The translations under genes were made by a program, and so were the position numbers. This document shows, one piece after another, positions 12,001 to 26,600 of a stretch of DNA of 64,000 nt. Source of the DNA: Petrosia ficiformis (lineage: Eukaryota > Porifera > Demospongiae > Haplosclerida > Petrosiidae); NCBI GenBank assembly GCA_947044365.1, contig OX345636.1, positions 14,668,615 through 14,732,614 on the forward strand, given 5' to 3'. The notes under the pieces were generated by a model. It worked only from the letters and a program-made list of their open reading frames with translations, was not told the DNA's origin and did not search any database. Position 1 is the stretch's first letter, and every line of letters starts with the position of its first letter.

Positions 12001-15000
12001 TAATGGGGTTTATTAATATGATTTAACAATTGAATAATGTAAATATGCACCTAACCATCTGTCCGGAGTGCAGTAGCTCAGTTGGCAAGAGCATCTGTCT
12101 GGAGTGTCATGGGTTCAAATCCCACCTGAGACAACTCATTTTTCATTTTTTCGTTTGCCTAAGGTGCCTGTCTTTCTTTCTTTCTTTCCATCTCAAGTCA
12201 TCATGTATCAGTCATTTAAGTGCATCTAAACTAAGTGTACTGTAGCTATAATACTTCAAGTCCATGTACATGTACGTCCACATCATCATTCAAATTGTTT
12301 TAGAAGCATAGTACAGTACATATTAATGTACATGTATGTATGTATGTTTGTATGTACATGTATGTATGTACATACATACACATGTACATACATACATACA
12401 TGTATACATGTACATATTAATTTTTATAATATAATTATATAATTATATAATTATATACATAATATAAAATTATTTTATTTATTATGATTATACGACTGTA
12501 TGCAATTTGTAATTTAGTGATACTTAATGTCGATACTGATACTTGAAATAATGGGCGATCATGACTGATACCAAATACTGATCTAATTATCAGTACATTC
12601 TATTTGTTGCTGTGACTTAGTCTTGTTTCCAGCCGTATTCCAACATTCCAGAATGAATTGTCATCCTGTCCTGAAATATTGGCCACTGTTGTCAGATGCT
12701 CTTCCGAGTTTGTGACTAACTGTGACTAACAAAGTCTTATTAGACACATCACTATTATTCAGTTGTTGTAACTAACAAAGTCTGTTTCTGCAACTCTGTA
12801 CTAATTTTATAATAATTTTTTTGTGTAGATGTCATTTGCTGCAGCTGCTTCTGTTCTCAGTGATCGAGAAACTTATCCAAGTTTTTATCGTACGCTTCCA
12901 TCTTTTCATCTCAGAGCTGCAACAATGGCTGGAATGATGAGACAATTTGGATGGCAACAAATGTCAATCATCACACAAGAAGAAAGTGTTTTCACTGAGG
13001 TAAGAGATTGATGTGATTACTAGGCTGTTCATTCTGTTGGCCAATTTTCATGTTGCATTGATAATTATGACTATACCTTTGTACGTAATTGTAACATCAA
13101 ATTTTAAGATTCTATACAGGCTCTTTCTAGTAAATCCTATCTGCTTTTTTGTGAGGTGACTACAGTTACAAAAGCCAATTGTTGATACACAGAAATATGT
13201 TTACTGTGTTGTGAGGTAATTTATATTATACTAATTGCTAACTAAACAACCAAGCCTTGGCAGCTTACATGTACATGTACTTGGACCTTTAAGATTCTAC
13301 ATTCCAGCTGTTTCTTCATAGTCTACTTTGTTGTGAGGTTACCATAGTTATAACAACCAAATGTTGATACCCAGAAATGTGTTGTGAGGTAATTACTAAA
13401 CAGCCATGCTTACTTGTACCTTCAAGATTCTACATTCCAGCTGTCACTTCATAGTCTACTTTATTGTGAGGTACATGTAACCATAGTTATAAAAGCCTTT
13501 TTTGCTGTGTTGGGAGGTAATTTCTACTTGATCTACACTGATGTAAACAGCCAAGCTTACTTTATCATTTAACCACTAAATATCATAACATATGGCTTAA
13601 GCAGTCTAATGAAACAATTTGGAAGGCAACAAATGTCAATTATCACACATGGAGAAAGTGTTATCACTGAGGTACTAACAGGCCAGTCATTTTTATCTGT
13701 TTTTTTTATTTGTTTACTAATTTTCGGGTTACAGTGATACTAATGTGGTTAATTACTTAGTTTGTAGTTTTAACAGCCAAATTTTAAGATTCTACATTCC
13801 AAATATCCCTCTATTGTAGAGCCTATTTACTTTGTTGTGAGGTGACCATAAATATAACAGCCAATATTTAATACCCATATTAAGGTCAGAGGTCATTTAT
13901 TTTAACTAAACAATTCTACATTCCAAATATCCCTTTATAGTAAATCCTGTCTACTTTGTTGTGTGGTGACCATAGTTATAACAGCCAATATTAATACCCA
14001 TATTGAGGTCAGAGGTCATTTATTGTAACTAAACAATTCTACATCCCTTTATAGTAAATCCTGTCTACTTTGTTGTGTGGTGACCATAGTTATAACAGCA
14101 ATACCCATATTCAGGTCAGAGTTCAATGCAACTGAACAACCACCTGTAAACACTAAATTTCATAACATGGACTAAACAGTCTACAGTCTATATAAACCAT
14201 TAGTGTTCATCTTACTGTACATTGTATGTTTTACTGAATGTAAATAATGTTGTTATTAGTTAATAATTGGATTTCCAGAACTTATATACATCCTGTTTTT
14301 AATACATTGTATATAGTCATTTACATGTACATGATGATGGATAGATAGATAAATGGATGGATAGATAGTTAATCAATGTCTTCTTTCTATCGTAGTCATT
14401 TGAATCATAATAATTTGGAGTCAGCTGTAACAGAACATTTAGATCATTTACAAATACTTATTACATAGTCAATAGATTATACATTACACATGCACAGGTA
14501 CATATACATGTAAATATACATGTATAAACATTACAATGATGGTCATGTACATATGCATATAATTATACATGTACATGTACATATGAATACTTAATGATTA
14601 TGGCACTTTTATAAACTTGATGCTGAAAAACACTGTTTTATAACACTGTTGAACATTTTGATCAAACTTCATATACCACTGATGCAATCTTCCACTCTTA
14701 GTACTTATCAAGAGAGAAACACTGTATACATGTATATAACACATGAATCATAATTATATATCTTTAATCTATTCATGCTCTATCTTCCATATAACTTTAT
14801 AACTACTTTAGTTAACTAATGAGCTTACGAGGATATTTGATACGGAGGGTTGGTATCTTAATTCTGTGAATCTTAAATCAGGTCTTGAGGAATTTCCTTA
14901 TGAAAAAGTGTTTAGTGCGGTAAGTAATTATCTGAAAATATTTCATCATATTATAGTGTTGTTTCAATTATTATTGGAGCTGTCCTCCAGCCAATCAGAA

Positions 15001-18000
15001 TGTGCATTTTGAATCATTAACTCTCTCTCACGTTTCAACCCGAATCAAGGTCTTCTTCAGCAATATGAAGAAGACCTTCGGGTTGAAACGTTTAGTTTTT
15101 ATTAATAAAGAAAAATTCTACCGTGTTAATAAGGCTCGATAAAAAATCTCCCGACTCTTTATACAACCTTTAGGTTTTAAAGTTAGGACAATTCGTTTTT
15201 AACTCGCAGTTGCCATTTTACAAATTTCAGAAAACTTTTGGTAGCAAAGAAATACAAGGCTCATCTTATTCAAATACTATCACAGTATAACTATCAAAGA
15301 ACTAGTAAATTTTTTTTCAAATGATCAGAATAATGTCGAATTAAGAATTACCATTATAATGTGGAGTTGTACCTATACTAGTATAGGTGTCTGAATAGAT
15401 GCCTCCCAGTCAGTGTTCTTGCTAGCCTCTATGGTGCACCTATGATTCACAATAGTAATTAAACTCCTGATGCATCAAAGGTTATTCCAAATGTACATTG
15501 TAAGTACAAGAATATCCAAAAAATTGACCCGCGCTTGAAAATCCTTAGCAAGAACACTGCTCCAGGTTGCATTTACCAATACTATGCTTATATCTTGAAT
15601 ATGGGCATGCATACACCTATTAAGATACCTATACCAGCAAGGTTTCCTCCAAAGCGCGTTATGCGCGCTGTTTAACGCGCTTTTACGCAAAACAGGAAGC
15701 CACACCCATCATTAACATGTGTATAATAATTATATTCATTGTTATTATAATGACAAATAATAAATTACTACCATAATAACTGCATGCCACAGCTAATTAT
15801 GCTAAGCAAACAACACTTAGTGGTGGCTTCTTGGCTCCTCCTGCATAAAGAAAACTAACAGACATCAATGAAAGCAGTAAATTTAAGGAACCCTGAAAAG
15901 AAGTTGCACCCTGGCCAAACATAATACAAACATAAACTCAAGCTCAAACATAATAAATATACATGTACAGTGTGTATGTATCTTGAAAGTTAGATATTAA
16001 TATAAGATTAAATAACTAGCCACACCCACATACCACACCCACTTGAGCACTACGATAAATTTCTGGAGGAAACCCTGTATACCAGTATAGCATAACCCTA
16101 CATGTACATGATAATACACTCGCTATGCTTCTGTATTATGTATTAACATCATCCTCATAAAACGTGTGAATTACTATAATATAATAAACCATGATTTTAA
16201 TATTACATGTACATAAATCCTTTTCAGTTAGACATTATGAGTTGTAAAACTAAACCACATGTATAGTAATATCTGATTACGACAAATTTAATATTTAAGC
16301 CTATGATCAGACATACATGTACATGTAGTCTCACACAAAACATAATTATGAGCTGTAAAGCATTGTTGTGGCAAGCCTACATGCTACAAAAAAGAAAAAC
16401 ATAACTGAACGACATAGAACCAGCTACCAGCTCCTTCAGTATATACATGTATACCGTGTACAATGTACATGTAGAAGATGAAATTGCTACACTAAAGGGG
16501 ACACATGCCCATGTTCAATCAACACCCCATCCATGTCTCCCCTCTATTGCGATGTTAATATTCAGCACTTTGTACATGTGTATGTTAACCTTGTTAAATT
16601 TCATTGTGTGTCAGTAGGCATGCGTGCTTATTATGTTACATGTGCATGCTTGTATATACATGTAGCTGGCACTGGGGCTTCACCCAATAATCGTATTATA
16701 AGTACATGTATATGATTGCATGCATGCTTATTATGTTACATGTGCATGCTTGTATATACATGTAGCTGGCACTGGGGCTTCACCCAATAATCGTATTATA
16801 AGTACATGTATATGATTTTCAGATACTGCATGGAGATCACAGAATTATTAATATCAACACTTATGCTGGATATGCATACAATATTCTTTGTGAGGTGAGA
16901 AGTTTAATTTATTTATTTATTTGAAATTGTTACTCTGAACACTGTGATCTGTACAAGTGTACAGACTTAGTACACAATTTCTCGATCTAGCTAAAGTACT
17001 CAAATAGTGTTAGAATAAAGTAATAACTATATCCCGATATGGCAAAACATCAAAGTAAACCACAGGTTTTTAAATCAGATATAGCACTCAGACTACAAGA
17101 AAACAACACTTACCTTCTTCAAAGTGAAGACAGAAAGGTTGGAGAAGCAACAGAAGGTTTTGTCTTTCTTGAAATATATCAATTACATAATTTACATTGT
17201 ACATGTACATGTACATGTGTATAACACACCTACTCGTGCTACATGTACATGTATATCAGATTTATAATCGTTTCATTTCAGTACTATTAAATTATGATAG
17301 TCAAATAATCAATTAATCGTGATACTACAAAATCACAATTATTATCATAATCCAATGATCACACACCCCTGTCTTAAACCAAAAACTTAATATTAGCTAC
17401 ATGTACTTGCTGTTAAATATTTTCCAAGCCATAGTGTCATTCTGGTTCCAGATTCATCACAACCTCATCATCTGAAGCGCTGTTCTGGTTGCAGACTCTC
17501 ATCACAACCAGTGCAGGCATTAGCAAGCCTTAGGGTCATTCTGGTTCCAGATTCATCACAACCTTGTCACAACCAGTGCAGGCATTAGCAAGCATTAGAG
17601 TCATTCTGGTTCCAGATTCATCACAACCTTGTCACAACCAGTGCAGGCATTAGCAAGCCTTAGGGTCATTCTGGTTCTAGATTCATCACAACCTTGTCAC
17701 AACCAGTGCAGGCATTAGCAAGCCTTAGGGTCATTCTGGTTCTAGATTCATCACAACCTTGTCACAACCAGTGCAGGCATTAGCAAACCTTAGGGTCATT
17801 CTGGTTCCAGATTCATCACAACCTTGTCACAACCAGTGCAGGCATTAGCAAGCCTTAGGGTCATTCTGGTTCCAGATTCATCACAACCTTGTCACAACCA
17901 GTGCAGGCATTAGCAAGCATTAGGGTCATTCTGGTTCTAGATTCATCACAACCTTGTCACAACCAGTGCAGGCATTAGCAAGCCTTAGGGTCATTCTGGT

Positions 18001-20654
18001 TCCAGATTCATCACAACCTTGTCACAACCAGTGCAGGCATTAGGAAGCTTTAGGGTCATTCTGTTTTGTTCAGCAATCATTATCAGCACAAAGCAACCAT
18101 AGGGATACTTTTCTCCATATTATCTTGCTTTGCTCTGTTGTAGCATTACTAGAGGCGCAAGAAAAGCTGAAATATTTCTGGATTTTGTGACAATCAAATT
18201 AATTAATTATAATATACATGTATATGTTTATTTTCTACCATTCATTATTCATGTAGGCATACCACAGAGGTCTAGTTTTTCCAGAGTATGTTTGGTTCAC
18301 TTCTGGAGGTTTTCCAACTGAATGGTGGACAGAGGTAACAGGAACTAACTCCTCTTGTCCTCACCAGCTAGTGGCTAAAGCTCTCTATGGAAGTTTTGCT
18401 GTTCTTCCAAGTGGATATATAGTTGTTGAAGATGGTATATTTGATACATTGTCAGGAGAGGTACGTAATTAACCTGTATTTATCAATAATACATGTATGC
18501 AGGTTGTGTATATACATACATGTATGCAGGATGATTATATGATAGTGGACAATACCAAGATATTATTTTATTTTAGCTGAAAATAGGTACATGTGTATAT
18601 AGTATAATCAATAAAGCTAGTTGTTTCAATCAAGCAAGTTTTATTCACTTATAGCTCCTGTGTCTCCTGATCTTGTTCCAAACTAGGAGAAGATCTTGGC
18701 CATGTTATTATATGCATGTACTACAAACTAACACACCCTCAGTTTAGTGACCATGTGTTGTTTTGCATGTTAATTAGTGTATGCGCAACAGTTGAATCCA
18801 GGCTGAGGCAGACTCTTTTTCTTCGCCACATCTTAATAGCCTACTGTACTGTGTGATGATCCACTGCTATATATTATCAAATGCTCTGATTTTCATTTCC
18901 ACAGAATGCTACAAGTTTTCTCAATGGTTATGAAGAACTGTTACAACAACCACAATACCAGGAATTCAATCCACTTACTGCAGTGGGTGTGGCTTATGAT
19001 GCCATGTGGTCAATAGCAATAGGACTCGATATTGCATCAAAGAAAATTACAGCTGGTAATGATAGTGGGTGTGAACATTTATATGGTGAACTGGTTCCTC
19101 TGGAGATGTTTGATTATGCTAATGAAAAGCTTGGTTGTATCATGAAACAAAGTTATGATGAAGTCATGTTTACTGGTGTCACTGTGAGTTTATTTGAGTG
19201 TGTTGTGTTTTAAGTGACCATGGGTTGAGGGACCGATGGCTACCTTTAAATGCTCACTGTTTGGATATTTGTAGAACAGCATAACGAAATTAGTTATCTA
19301 CATGTATGAGGAGCAATACATCTGTACATGTAGTTGCTCTTCTGGATATCTACATGTAACTACATGTACAGTACATGTAGTTGCTCTTCTGGATATCTAC
19401 ATGTAATCTACATGTACAGTACATGTAGTTGCTCTTCCTGTATATCTACATGTAATCTACATGTACAGTACATGTAGTTGCTCTTCTGGATATCTACTTG
19501 TAATCTACATGTACAGTACATGTAGTTGCTCTTCTGGATATCTACATGTAATCTACATGTACAATACATGTAGTTGCTCTTCCTGTAAATCTACATGTAC
19601 AGTACATGTAGTTGCTCTTCTGGATGCCTAATATCAGTGGCAGATCCAGGGGGGGGGGGGGTTGTTGAGGGGGTTACAACCCCTCCCCCTTTTGAATATA
19701 ACAAAGGTGAATAGAGAGTTCACACATATGCAGTCCACAATACACATATTGTTCTTATGCTGTTGGGTTGGAGTCAGATTGACATGTGCATCCAAGAAGA
19801 CTTTTTGACTCTTCATTGTTTCAATTCATAACCAAATTAAAATTGTGGGTATATGTACATGTATATTATCATGGGTATGGCTTGTGACACTGCATGTGTA
19901 TGTATAAGCATTAAACGTAGGACTACAACCCCCCCCCCCCCCCCCCCCCCCCTATTAAATATTTCTGGATCTGCCCCTGAATATATATGTACAAGTCAAA
20001 GAGTTTAATCTAAAAAAGTACTGTTCTAGTAATGATTCATACATGTGTTCTAACTGACCTTTTAGTAAACCTAATATTATTTAATTAATCAACTATTACT
20101 ATACATGTAAGTATATAGTAATGGTGTGTGTGTTATACTATAACATCGCTATCTAGTCTGTGTGTGTTATGCTACAACGTCACTGTACATCACTGTTATC
20201 TAAGTGTATAGTAATGGTGTGTGTGTTATACTATTACATGTCACATTTTTTTAAAGCTGCTTCAACATTACCTGTACATGTATTATGATACTATAAGTGT
20301 ATATTACAATATTATAATTATAGCTACCTATTTATTATAATTATAGCTACCTATTTATTAGTGTGTAAATATATGTAGTGTTTGTGTATAAGAGGGATGA
20401 CTAGTTATTATAAATATTTACAAGTGTTTGCATAAAATTGTTTAAAAATCTGATATGTATACATGTAACTAAAGTTTGGTTGTTTCTTCATATAAGAAGT
20501 TACGAAATTATGTTACATTTATATAGTCTCTTATGGTATAAGAATTATGTTAGGTGTACTGACATTGTTAGGGTTATATCAGGATGTTTTTGTTCTTACT
20601 CAAGCATGAAATTATTAACCCGAGCGCGTAGGCGGAGGGTTATAGTAGTCTTCT

Positions 20655-20686
<32 letters not shown>

Positions 20687-23600
20687 TGTGTGTTACCGCT
20701 TGATCTTCACAACTGCAAGGTCTTACTGTATTCTGAGCATATCTGCAGAATACTGGTATAGTGAAAGGTAAGAAATAAAAGCGATTTGTTCTGAACTAGT
20801 CATGTTGCAGAGAAACAGCCGTGCAAATACTCGTCGATCTGTCGCCATCTTGAAATTTTATCGTTTTTGCTGATGTCAGCAGGAAACACTGAAACACTAA
20901 CTTTTGTCTCCTTGAAGTTTTGTTTCTTGGGCTTTGTCTATCGTCCTAACGAGTGTTTATACAGCTATTTGTGAAGTTTTGTCCAGAAATTCGCTAGTTC
21001 TCAAGAGATCTCATGGCCATGCTATCTCCATAATTTGCATATTCATGATGTACTACTGAATGGGGGTGTTCCTGGCTGTTGCAATAGGTTACTTAGGCAA
21101 AGTTGTTCTAAAGCCATGCTGTTTTTGCAAGCTAGCGAGGGTTCTGCACTTTAGTGCATTCATTGTATTCTGTGGTTTGTATAAGTATTATACTATTTGT
21201 GTAATATAGCTACTATACTATCCTTATATGAAGTGATGACCTAAAGTTTTGACAAAAACCAAAACTGGTCTTTACAACTAAAACAATACTAGTGTTTATA
21301 CGTAATTGTCTCTTTCTCATTTTAACAGGGTGATATTGTGTTTGAAGGTGGACAAAGACTGGACAATGTATATCTTCTGAGGCAATTCAGAGAATTATGT
21401 AAGTACATGATAACGTGTAGTGAAGTAATAAAACATGATTTAACTACATGTACATGTACATGTAGGATGAAAAACGTGTCCCTATGATTACTTTGTGATG
21501 TCATTATTAATCATTATAACCTACACATGTATATACTCAGTGTTATGGAAACACCCAGTCATACAGGACATTGTACAATAAATCTCATGAATGTCTGGTA
21601 AACTGAAAATGAACTGTACACAAAGTATATGGGGATCAGGACAAGAGTGGTGAAAATAGGTCAAAATATCTGGTAGTCAGCTCAATGCTTCCGAACCCCT
21701 GGCTAACTTCCTAATGAAACATCTACATGTATGTGGTTATTTGTTTTTCCGCTCTTCTTACTATCCTGTATCCTGATCACATACATGTACATGTGTGTTG
21801 TATACATGTACATGTATATACATGTACATATCCAAGGACGTTGGAAGAGTGGATAATCAAAATAATAGCTGTTGTGTTTCAGGCATGAGAAAGTCAGCCA
21901 TGATTATTGACTGATGACACCACAAAGCAACAACATAGGGCCATCCCTATGTTTGCTTTCAATTGGGTTTAATGTATACACAATGTTTTATTCTTGAGTC
22001 ACATTTGCGTATGTGTTGCATACGTGCATTTAAGCATATGTGCATTTTGCATCATTTTTCCGCTCTTCTTACTATGATTGCTTTCCACGAGGTTGAATCT
22101 ATAATTATTATTTATATTCTTATATCCTGATCACATATGTGTTGTATACGTAGTTACGTACATGTACAGTGTAGTTAAGGAATTTACAGGTGTGGATAAT
22201 CAAAATAATAGCCTGTTACATGTGTAGGTTTCAGGCATGAGACAGTCAGCCATAATGTTTGAATGATGACACCACAAAGCGATAATAGCTTTTAAGCGCC
22301 ACAGGGCCATTCTTATGATTGCTTTCCACGGGGTTTGATTATATGGTATTCTTGTGTCACATACGCGTATACATTGTATGCATACATGTAGTTAAGTTGC
22401 GCCATTCCAGGGGACTCGGTAAATTAATAGGTGCGGCACATAATGGAATGTGCACTCAAGCAGTACAGAGTAATAGGAAGAAAGCTGTTGCTTGTAACTT
22501 ACATGTACATAAAACCTGGAACCAATATCTGGTGTAGGTAAAATATATTCCTAACGTTCTACAAGATCTACAGTATCTCGACTATTTGTTCTTTTATGTG
22601 CCACACTCATTAATTGACTGAGCCCCGGTAATGCTTATTATGTATATGTATTACCTATACATGTACATGTACACCATGTATATACGTATATTACTCCCCA
22701 TTGAAAGCATCATGAGGGTGGCCTTGTGGGCTATATAAATAGTTTTATTTTACATTGTATGTGTACAAGTATACCACTTCTCACGAGAATACTCATCTTT
22801 ATTCCATCATCTTGTTTATATACAATGTATGACCCAAAGTTCAAAAAGGGTTTTTCCACAAAATAAACTTTAGCTAAACTAAAAGTGACATACAATGTAC
22901 ATGTACTATACTACAATGTACATTGTACATGTATAACTAAAAGTGGTTATTATAATGTCAAACTAAACAACACTACAGTACATGTACATATCATATCATG
23001 TACATGTATATGTACATGTAGTAATATATACTATTTAGTGTGTGTATGTATCTTAAACTGAGTTTGATCATTTATGTTCTGAAATTCGTATAATGTTAGA
23101 TGAAGGCTACATAGAAAGACATACAGTTGCTTATGTTCATCTTGGTGGAAATAACAGTATTTTCTCATTCAAAACAGAGGAGAATGAGTATACACTTTGG
23201 GAAGGTAAGGACACCAATAGTAAATGATTATGATAACTGAGCAAGCCCCATTTAGTGTAGTCATGATGTTGTTATTTTGTTTGTTTGTACACATTGAAAC
23301 TGAGGATACCTAGTTTGATTCTTGCTCAGCTATCTTTAGTGTGTTTGTTTGTACACTTTGAAACTGAGGGTACATGGTTTGACTCCTGCTCAGCTATCCT
23401 TAGTTTGTACACTTTGGAACTGAGGTTACCTAGTTTGACTCCTGCTTAGTTTAGTTATCTTTAGTTTGTTTGTTTGTACACTTTGGAACTGAGTGTGTTT
23501 GCAAACTTGTTATTTCTTGGTATCTAAGAGAAACAATAGTTGCTCTGGATATCAAATTTAGTTGTCTTCTCATGCAAAATGACAAAATAGTGTGCATTTA

Positions 23601-26600
23601 AATTTAAGGATTTAGTCAAAATATTATTGTTAGTGACAATCCTGCATGGTTCCCATATCCAGGCACATTTGATATGTTTAAATGTTTAATTGTTATTCAG
23701 ACAGAAATGTAATGTACATGTCCCTTATATTGTAATGTTAATTGATATTAATATTCTTGTATATTATTATTATCCATTCTTTTAGATGGTGTACCTTATG
23801 ATGGGTTAGGTGTGCAAACCATTCATCCAAATAATCTTTGTCTTCAAATTATATACTACATAATGGCCTCTTTTGGAATGATCTTTGCTGGTGTCTGTCT
23901 TGTATTTAACATTGTCTTCAGAGAAAGAAAGTAAGTAATACAATATAATAGATATCATACTATATGTACATGTACATGTATCTAGTGTCAGATGGATGGT
24001 AGATGCACATGTACAGTATACTTTTAAAAAATCGCCATACTGTAATTACCAGAGAAAGAAAGTAAGTAATACAATAGGAAGGTATCATACTATATGTACA
24101 TGTACATGTAACTAGTGTCAGATGGATGGTGGATGCACATGTACAGTATACTTTAAAAAAATCGCCATACTATAATTACATGTACATCAACAGTATATGT
24201 ACTCAGTAGTTTCATTTTCACAGTCAGACAATGCATGTACTTACTGTACGGTACTCACAGTAGAACTAAAGTGATTACTGTTACCAGCCTTTAAATCAGT
24301 ATGAAAATTCTCATCATTTTAGAGAGGGAAACTAGCCTTCTAAAGAATAAGTTTCAGTAATTTATACCATACATATAATACAACCACTTCCCCACCTTTA
24401 ATATTTATCCTGTGGAAACACAGAGACACTCTACTAAATAATGTAATAATAACTATATATATATTGAATATTTATTAATTCATTTGTTGTATAGGGTTGT
24501 TAAACTTTCCAGTCCAAATCTGAATTATCTTATAATAGTGGGATCAGTTCTCTTGTACACTTGTGTTTACTCGTATGTGTATTCTGTGAACTCATTTGAT
24601 CGACAAGACCTGGAGACATTTATATGCAATGTAAGATTATACACTGTGTACTATGATATGCAGGGTTTCATACAGGCTTTGTTAGGGGAGGTGGTATGCG
24701 GACTAGAAATTCTTAGTATTATCTCGCACAAAAATGCTGCTTGCATCTTGTGTTCAACATTTAGCATGCTGCATGTAAATGGTACACATGCAGTGCTGTG
24801 AGTGCACTACAACAGTATAGTATCAACAACACTACATATTACTCCAGTTACTGTTTGGTGGTTTTTTTTATTGTCCGTGCACTACTATACATGAAAAGAA
24901 TTTGGATAAAATGCTTGCTGAATGAAATTTGGAAATAAAATGTAGAGACTATACTAATGAAGTGTTTTCATCTCAGTTGTGTTCCACTTGTACTTATTCA
25001 GAGTACTTGTTTCATTTACGTAAAATGAATAATTATTATATAAACATATTAAATGATTGCTTACATGTACATGCAGGTGCTTATCATTTTATGATATGTT
25101 TTATTTCATCTCACAGTTTCGTATATGGGTTTTCTCTCTCGGTTACACATTATGTTTTGCCGTCCTTCTTTCTAAAACATGGAGGATTTATTACATCTTC
25201 AATAACCCCACTGCTAAAAAGAAAGTATGTTACATATTAGCATACATGTACATATAATAATAGTACGTAATGCTTTGTGATATCATCATTTTCATGTACA
25301 TGTAGTAACCATGGGTGATGTATGAATGTAACACACATGTGACGCAAAAATATACAAATTACGGAAGTCTGGGGAAAGTAATAATAGCATGGCCCTACGA
25401 ACCTTAATAAACAACAATAATAATAGTGATAATGATTCTAAAGTCTGTTCACTTTCATGACCTCCAAGTTGGGATGTGATGATCTGTAATATAGTGCATA
25501 GTTTAATATCATGAGATTTATACTGTAACTGGATTGAAATGTGACATACACAGAAAAGAACAGGAAGGATATTTATATACATGTACAGTATATGAAAAAT
25601 TGTTGGTCATTTCAAACTAAAGTTATGAACATTGTTCTGAGCTCATGATGACCTTTATATTGTTTATGTTTTACTAACTATATTCAGGCTATCAAAGATT
25701 GGATTCTTCTTATTGTCATTTTGATTGTTGTGACAATTGATTTGTTAATTCTACTCATTGGAACATCCATTCCAGATTCAAGATTAACAACTGTTGATAC
25801 CATTGATATTGAACATGAAATCACTATCACAGTATGTAGATGGATGGATGAATGGATGGATGGATGGATGGATGGATGGATGAATGGACGAATGGATGGA
25901 TGGATGGATGGATGGATGGATGGATGGTTAACTGGGTAGATGGATGGAAAGATGGATAGAGTGTTGTCATACTTGATATAGTAAAGAAGATACTGACAGC
26001 TTGATGGATTTGCATGTGGGAAAAGTTTCTGAAGAGAACAGGAATTACACCAAGCATGGTTTCATACAGGAATTTTTCGATAGGAGGGAAACAATTGATA
26101 ATGCAAAGCACATTGATCCTGAGGGGTGGTGTCTTGAGATATGCTCCCAGGAAAGTTTAGACATTTAGGCCCTCTAGATCTCTGGGACTACGTCTGGTGT
26201 TTCTGGGGCCCCAGACTGCTTGTAGCTGGAATGTTGTTGTATATAGTAATTATATTTGGTCTGAAATCTCAATTGGGGAAATCAAATTATTGAAGAACTC
26301 ACTAACCTGCTGTATGAAACTCTGCCAAAATGGAAGATTGCCAAAATGGAAGATACATGTAGACTAACAAACTATATGTACATGTATCACAACACTTGAC
26401 GTATTTATCTTTCTTTTATCAGAGTGATGGCATCACAAATGAAAATCATGTCTTCATTTGTACCAGAAGACAATCTTTGATATGGCTGGGGATTTCATTT
26501 GCCTACAAAGGATTTCTACAAGTGATTGCCATATTCATGGCCTTTCACACTCGTAGAGTCAAAATTAAAGCTCTTAATGACTCCAAAGAGATAACTGCTA

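Noticed and set aside
12060..12150. Functional tRNA gene
   Set aside because: A and B boxes are present, but the acceptor stem does not pair and no clean anticodon arm is seen; a SINE is likelier.
17435..18062. Possible CRISPR-like array
   Set aside because: The whole 65-bp unit repeats without unique spacers, there are no cas genes, and the context is a receptor intron.
24484..24801. Reading frame running past exon 11 of receptor copy 2
   Set aside because: The in-phase donor at 24631 (GTAAGA) and homology in copy 1 show the exon ends at 24630; the rest is intron read-through.
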